Positions 60,726-64,000 of a DNA stretch of 64,000 bases are shown piece after piece (within the stretch, counting starts at the first letter, position 1; the number at the start of each line of letters is the position of its first letter). Both the position numbers and the translations under genes were made by a program. The notes beneath the pieces were generated by a model. It searched no databases and was not told where the DNA came from. It worked only from the letters and a program-made list of their open reading frames with translations. This stretch comes from Bdellovibrionales bacterium (lineage in GTDB: Bacteria > Bdellovibrionota > Bdellovibrionia > Bdellovibrionales > UBA1609). The stretch covers positions 2,356,001 to 2,420,000 of the forward strand of contig JADJNU010000001.1 of NCBI GenBank assembly GCA_016714165.1, read 5' to 3'.

Positions 60726-61217
60726 TCATTCAGACCGGACCTTTGTCTGACTTTTGGATTCGCTCTCATCTGTCCATTTCCATGTTGCTCCAACAGACAA
60801 CTTATTTTCTTTGAACCATCCTCTGTTTGCCTCCAATGCATAAAGAGCTGGCCTGCTGCTTCTGTATTGCGGGATTTCGCGCTCCAACACCGATTTCGCC
60901 GGCTCCATGTCAACAATTTCGGTCAGAGTCTTGTTCTTGTCAAAAAAAGCTATTGAGAGGGGAATAAATGTGTTTTTCATCCAAAACGAAAGGACTTGTT
61001 CCTTGCTAAAAAGGAACAACATGCCCTCATTTTTTGCCAAAGACCTTCGATGCATGAGACCCTCGGACCTTCGTTCATCCGTATCCGCCACCTCAACCAC
61101 CATTTTGACACTTCCTAGTTGGATCATTCGTCGGTCAAACTTCACGCCCCCACCAAAAGCCAAGAGCGGAGAGATCGTGAGAAAGATCAAAAGAATGCCG
61201 TTAAACCACAAATTCAT
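60726..61217 (-). CDS. DUF192 exported protein
   Basis: A 163-residue protein with a signal peptide (to about residue 22, L-L-A-F-G). The DUF192 core is clear: V-E-V-A-D-T-D-E-R-R-S-E-G-L-M-H-R, then G-M-L-F-L-F, F-W-M-K-N-T-F-I-P-L-S-I-A-F-F, and Y-A-L-E-A-N-R-G-W-F. The biochemical role of the family is unknown. The start overlaps the end of the Ppx/GppA gene by 4 bases. Confidence 0.87.
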   Translation of the reverse strand: MNLWFNGILLIFLTISPLLAFGGGVKFDRRMIQLGSVKMVVEVADTDERRSEGLMHRRSLAKNEGMLFLFSKEQVLSFWMKNTFIPLSIAFFDKNKTLTEIVDMEPAKSVLEREIPQYRSSRPALYALEANRGWFKENKLSVGATWKWTDESESKSQTKVRSE

Positions 61218-62122
61218 TTTGCAACCTCCAAAGCAGCTCCGTATCTGACGCCCCTTGCCGACACAATGAGTTCCTCGACCTCTAGAATCTTTGATGATTC
61301 AATCAGTATCAATAACCCAGCCAAAATAACATCGGCCCGCTGTGGTTCCATGCCTGGAAGTGAAGAGATCTCCGTTAGAGTCATTCCCATTATTCTCTCA
61401 CACCACTGCTCCATTGTTGCCAACTTTAATCTAAACCCATGGATACTTTTCGCACTGAACTCTTTTTCTCCCAGAATTACGGACGCGAGAGTCGTCGGCG
61501 TTCCAGAAACAGCTATCACGGGTCCCGAATCAGTGCAAATATCGTGAGGCAGATGTTCCAGCTGACTCTGCACAAATGTACGCAATGTTCTCAATTCTTG
61601 ACCAAAAACCGGATGTCCAGAAATAAATCTTTCGGTCAATCGAACACAGCCCATGTCGAGAGATCGGCTTGCTTGAATTCCGCCTTTGCTTCCCAAAATA
61701 AACTCCGTTGAACCACCCCCTACGTCGATGACTCGACAATTCCCCTTTTGAAGGAAATCTCCCGTTCCTCCAAAAAATGAAAGCTTTGCTTCCTCTATCC
61801 CCGATATGATTTGGATCGGAATTCCATACTTGGCTCCAACAGCGATCAGGTCTTCCTTGTTATTGGCCTCTCGAGCTGCGCTTGTCGCCACAGCTTTCAC
61901 CACATCTGGACTAAATTCAGCAATCTTCGCGGCATATTCCCTGAGGCAATCATCGGCCCTCTTCAGTGCCTCAGGTGAAAAAATGCGCGCTTGATCCATG
62001 TTCTGACCTAACCGCGTGACACGATATTCATCGTGAAGGACCTTCACGATTTTGCCTTTTTCAATTTCAACAACCAACAAAAGAAAAGTATTTGAACCCA
62101 AATCCAAAAAAGCTATTTTCAT
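61214..62122 (-). CDS. Ppx/GppA-family phosphatase
   Basis: A 302-residue protein of the actin-like ATPase fold: F-L-D-L-G-S-N-T-F-L-L at the start, A-T-S-A-A-R-E-A near 81, the phosphate loop V-I-D-V-G-G-G-S-T-E-F near 135, and A-V-S-G-T-P-T-T-L-A near 210. It hydrolyses inorganic polyphosphate or pppGpp; the short form without a C-terminal HD domain is usual in many bacteria. It overlaps gatB by 4 bases. Confidence 0.87.
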   Translation of the reverse strand: MKIAFLDLGSNTFLLLVVEIEKGKIVKVLHDEYRVTRLGQNMDQARIFSPEALKRADDCLREYAAKIAEFSPDVVKAVATSAAREANNKEDLIAVGAKYGIPIQIISGIEEAKLSFFGGTGDFLQKGNCRVIDVGGGSTEFILGSKGGIQASRSLDMGCVRLTERFISGHPVFGQELRTLRTFVQSQLEHLPHDICTDSGPVIAVSGTPTTLASVILGEKEFSAKSIHGFRLKLATMEQWCERIMGMTLTEISSLPGMEPQRADVILAGLLILIESSKILEVEELIVSARGVRYGAALEVAK

Positions 62123-63558
62123 AAAGGTGGTCTCAATTTCTTAAGCAGAAGGCTATTCACCAAATCAGGATTGGCTTGCCCCTTGGTTTCTCTCATCACT
62201 TGACCCACAAAAAAGCCAAAGACTTTTTCCTTTCCGCTCCGATACTGTTCTACCTGGCCGGAGTTCTTCGCCAGAATTTCGTCAATGATCTTTTCCAAAG
62301 TAGAGTTGTCTGAAACCTGAACGAAACCCTTCTCTTCAATTACCTGGTCGGGCCTGCGGCCTGACGACCACATCTCCGCAAACACCAGCTTGCCAATCTT
62401 ACCTGAGATCGTTCCTTGATCAATAAATTGAATGAGTGAACCCAAATTCTTGGGGGATACCGGCGAGTTCTTGATCTCAATCTTGCCTAAATTTAACTCT
62501 CTCAACAGCTCAACCATAATCCAATTGCAGGTCGATTTTGGGTTAGAGCAGACTTTCACGGCCTCTTCAAAATAATCCCCCAGTTCTCTTTCATCTGCCA
62601 AGTGAGAGGCATCGATATGGGACAAACCAAAATCAATCTGAAGACGACGAACTCTTTGAAATGGCAATTCCGGAAGGCCTAGCCGAAGCTTTTCAATCCA
62701 AGAAGAAGAAATCTCTAAAGGCAGTAGGTCCGGATCAGGAAAATATCGATAATCGTGAGCATCTTCTTTTGATCTCATGGCATACGTGCGATTTTTGACC
62801 GAGTCAAAAAGTCTGGTCTCTTGTACGACCCGTTGACCAGTTTCTACGAGATCGATCTGTCGCTGAATTTCGTATTCAATAGCCTTCTCAATAAAACGAA
62901 AGGAATTGATATTTTTAATTTCAACTCTCGTGCCTAATTGGGGATTGTTCTTCTGACGAATACTTACGTTGCAATCGCAGCGAAGAGATCCCTCCTCGAG
63001 GTTTCCATCGCATGCTTCCAAATATCTTAAGGTCCTGCGAATTGCTCTTACATATTCGGCCGCAACCGCTGGTGACCGAATGACTGGTGCCGAAACAATT
63101 TCAAGGAGCGGTACACCTGCTCGATTATAGTTGAGAAGAGTCCCATCGCCATGATGAGTGGACTTTCCCGCGTCTTCCTCCATGTGAGCGCGCGTTATTT
63201 CTACGCGCATAGGTTCGCCATCAACAAAGAAATCAATATACCCGTTTTCACAGAGAGGCACATCAAACTGAGATATCTGATATCCCTTAGGTAAATCAGG
63301 ATAAAAATAATTTTTACGAGCAAATACAGACTGCTTGTTGATCCTGCAATTCAAAGCCAAACCGATGAGAACTGATAGCTCTACCGCCTTTTCATTCAAA
63401 ACCGGCAAAGTCCCTGGCATACCCAAAGACACGGGATGAACATGTTGGTTGTCTCCCCCCCCGAAAGAGGCGGAATCCGGAGAAAAAATCTTGCTCCTTG
63501 TCAAAAGTTGAGCATGAATTTCCAAACCAATGACGGCTTCCCAATCACCTGATGACAT
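62119..63558 (-). CDS. gatB: Aspartyl/glutamyl-tRNA amidotransferase subunit B
   Basis: A 479-residue protein of usual length. I-G-L-E-I-H-A-Q-L begins the kinase-like cradle; H-M-E-E-D-A-G-K-S and Y-N-R-A-G-V-P-L-L-E-I-V-S near 140 and 160 bind ATP and metal; D-Y-R-Y-F-P-D-P-D-L-L-P-L near 265 is the family signature; the C-terminal YqeY-like tail binds tRNA. With GatA and GatC it converts misacylated Glu-tRNA(Gln) or Asp-tRNA(Asn). It overlaps gatA by 14 bases. Confidence 0.94.
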   Translation of the reverse strand: MSSGDWEAVIGLEIHAQLLTRSKIFSPDSASFGGGDNQHVHPVSLGMPGTLPVLNEKAVELSVLIGLALNCRINKQSVFARKNYFYPDLPKGYQISQFDVPLCENGYIDFFVDGEPMRVEITRAHMEEDAGKSTHHGDGTLLNYNRAGVPLLEIVSAPVIRSPAVAAEYVRAIRRTLRYLEACDGNLEEGSLRCDCNVSIRQKNNPQLGTRVEIKNINSFRFIEKAIEYEIQRQIDLVETGQRVVQETRLFDSVKNRTYAMRSKEDAHDYRYFPDPDLLPLEISSSWIEKLRLGLPELPFQRVRRLQIDFGLSHIDASHLADERELGDYFEEAVKVCSNPKSTCNWIMVELLRELNLGKIEIKNSPVSPKNLGSLIQFIDQGTISGKIGKLVFAEMWSSGRRPDQVIEEKGFVQVSDNSTLEKIIDEILAKNSGQVEQYRSGKEKVFGFFVGQVMRETKGQANPDLVNSLLLKKLRPPL

Positions 63559-64000
63559 CAGGAAGTCTCCCCTTCATTCCGGCGGCTGCTTCTATTGCAG
63601 TGGCCACGTTAAAAAGGCGCTGTTCCTCAAAGTGAGGAGCGAGAAGTTGAATACCAACCGGAAAACCTTGTTCCGTCATTCCGGCAGGAACGCTCAGCCC
63701 GGGAATTCCGGCCAAGTTTGCAGAAGTTGTGTAAACGTCATTGAGATACATGGCCAAAGGGTCGCTCACCTTTTCACCAATCTTAAAGGGGAGAATAGCA
63801 GTAACTGGACCCATAATGACGTCACATTGCTCAAAGACATTTAAAAACTCATCACGTATCAGACGTCGCACCTGTCCCGCCTTCTTAAAGTAGGCATCGT
63901 AATATCCACTCGAGAGAGCATAGGTTCCAAGAATAATTCTTCTTTTGACCTCTTCGCCAAATCCTTCGCTCCTCGTCCTAGCGTAAAACTCTTCAAGGGT
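63545..64000 (-). CDS. gatA: Aspartyl/glutamyl-tRNA amidotransferase subunit A, C-terminal part (partial)
   Basis: The gene runs off the right edge of the window; about 150 C-terminal residues are visible. They match the end of the amidase family: Y-A-L-S-S-G-Y-Y-D-A-Y-F-K-K-A, D-V-I-M-G-P-V-T, T-T-S-A-N-L-A-G-I-P-G-L-S-V-P-A-G and P-V-G-I-Q-L-L-A-P. The Ser-cis-Ser-Lys catalytic triad lies outside the window. It releases ammonia from Gln for GatB. Confidence 0.92.
   Translation of the reverse strand, partial: TLEEFYARTRSEGFGEEVKRRIILGTYALSSGYYDAYFKKAGQVRRLIRDEFLNVFEQCDVIMGPVTAILPFKIGEKVSDPLAMYLNDVYTTSANLAGIPGLSVPAGMTEQGFPVGIQLLAPHFEEQRLFNVATAIEAAAGMKGRLPDVIR

Overview
The window is bacterial chromosome. 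The order rho, prfA, prmC, murA on one strand, a rho gene with a long basic/acidic N-terminal extension, a long TPR protein with a GYF-like N-terminus, and many lipoproteins and exported proteins of unknown family suggest a Bdellovibrionota-type (former deltaproteobacterial) genome. This placement is inferred from gene order and protein style, without a 16S gene. Most ordinary genes begin with a GGAGG-type ribosome binding site, and many neighbours overlap by ATGA or a few bases.

Bases 1 to about 17.9 kb, after the last part of pbpC and a small accessory pair, form a zinc-homeostasis island. Six copies of one perfect palindrome, TGCAAC-N3-GTTGCA, sit in front of six transcription units. The units are: (1) a COG0523 GTPase with a DUF1826 protein; (2) a thioredoxin-like protein with a second COG0523 GTPase, divergent from a His-rich exported protein, a TonB-dependent receptor and a TonB; (3) the Fur-family regulator itself (Zur), divergent from a gamma-carbonic anhydrase; (4) an M14 carboxypeptidase with a third COG0523 GTPase; (5) znuC-znuB-znuA; (6) DUF3299, DUF2796 (ZrgA-like) and an ABC ATPase/FtsX-type permease pair. 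Together they would bring zinc across the outer membrane (receptor plus TonB), bind it in the periplasm, import it (ZnuABC and the Zrg-like system), and distribute it to zinc enzymes or spare it when scarce (GTPases and reserve paralogues).

Bases 18.0 to 22.5 kb hold a bufferin-type RiPP metallophore operon: a Cys-rich precursor, a DUF692/MNIO modification enzyme, its DUF2063 partner, a remnant of the usual DoxX gene and an outer-membrane barrel. Divergent from it is an ECF sigma factor with its NrsF-type membrane anti-sigma. Both divergent promoters match GTAACC-N16-CGAA exactly, so the sigma factor very probably drives both units.

Bases 22.5 to about 42.7 kb are an accessory, decaying region. 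It contains a type II NADH dehydrogenase, two GNAT enzymes, DUF1398, DUF1697 and RibD/DHFR-like genes, a broken AbiE toxin-antitoxin with its paired operators, an IS3-family element, IS66, IS91 and ISL3 remnants, tandemly duplicated exported-protein genes, an rRNA methyltransferase fragment, an ArsR/SRPBCC pair, a 58-bp direct repeat, and four short repeats that resemble the 3' end of tmRNA. Several genes are broken by one-base changes in homopolymers.

Bases 42.7 kb to the end are mostly conserved backbone: tRNA-Ser(UGA) and serS; a few exported or lipoprotein genes; a long TPR protein; murA, prmC, prfA and rho; an M13-like exported metallopeptidase; a PilZ protein; a LysM lipoprotein; DUF192; a Ppx/GppA phosphatase; and gatB with the end of gatA.
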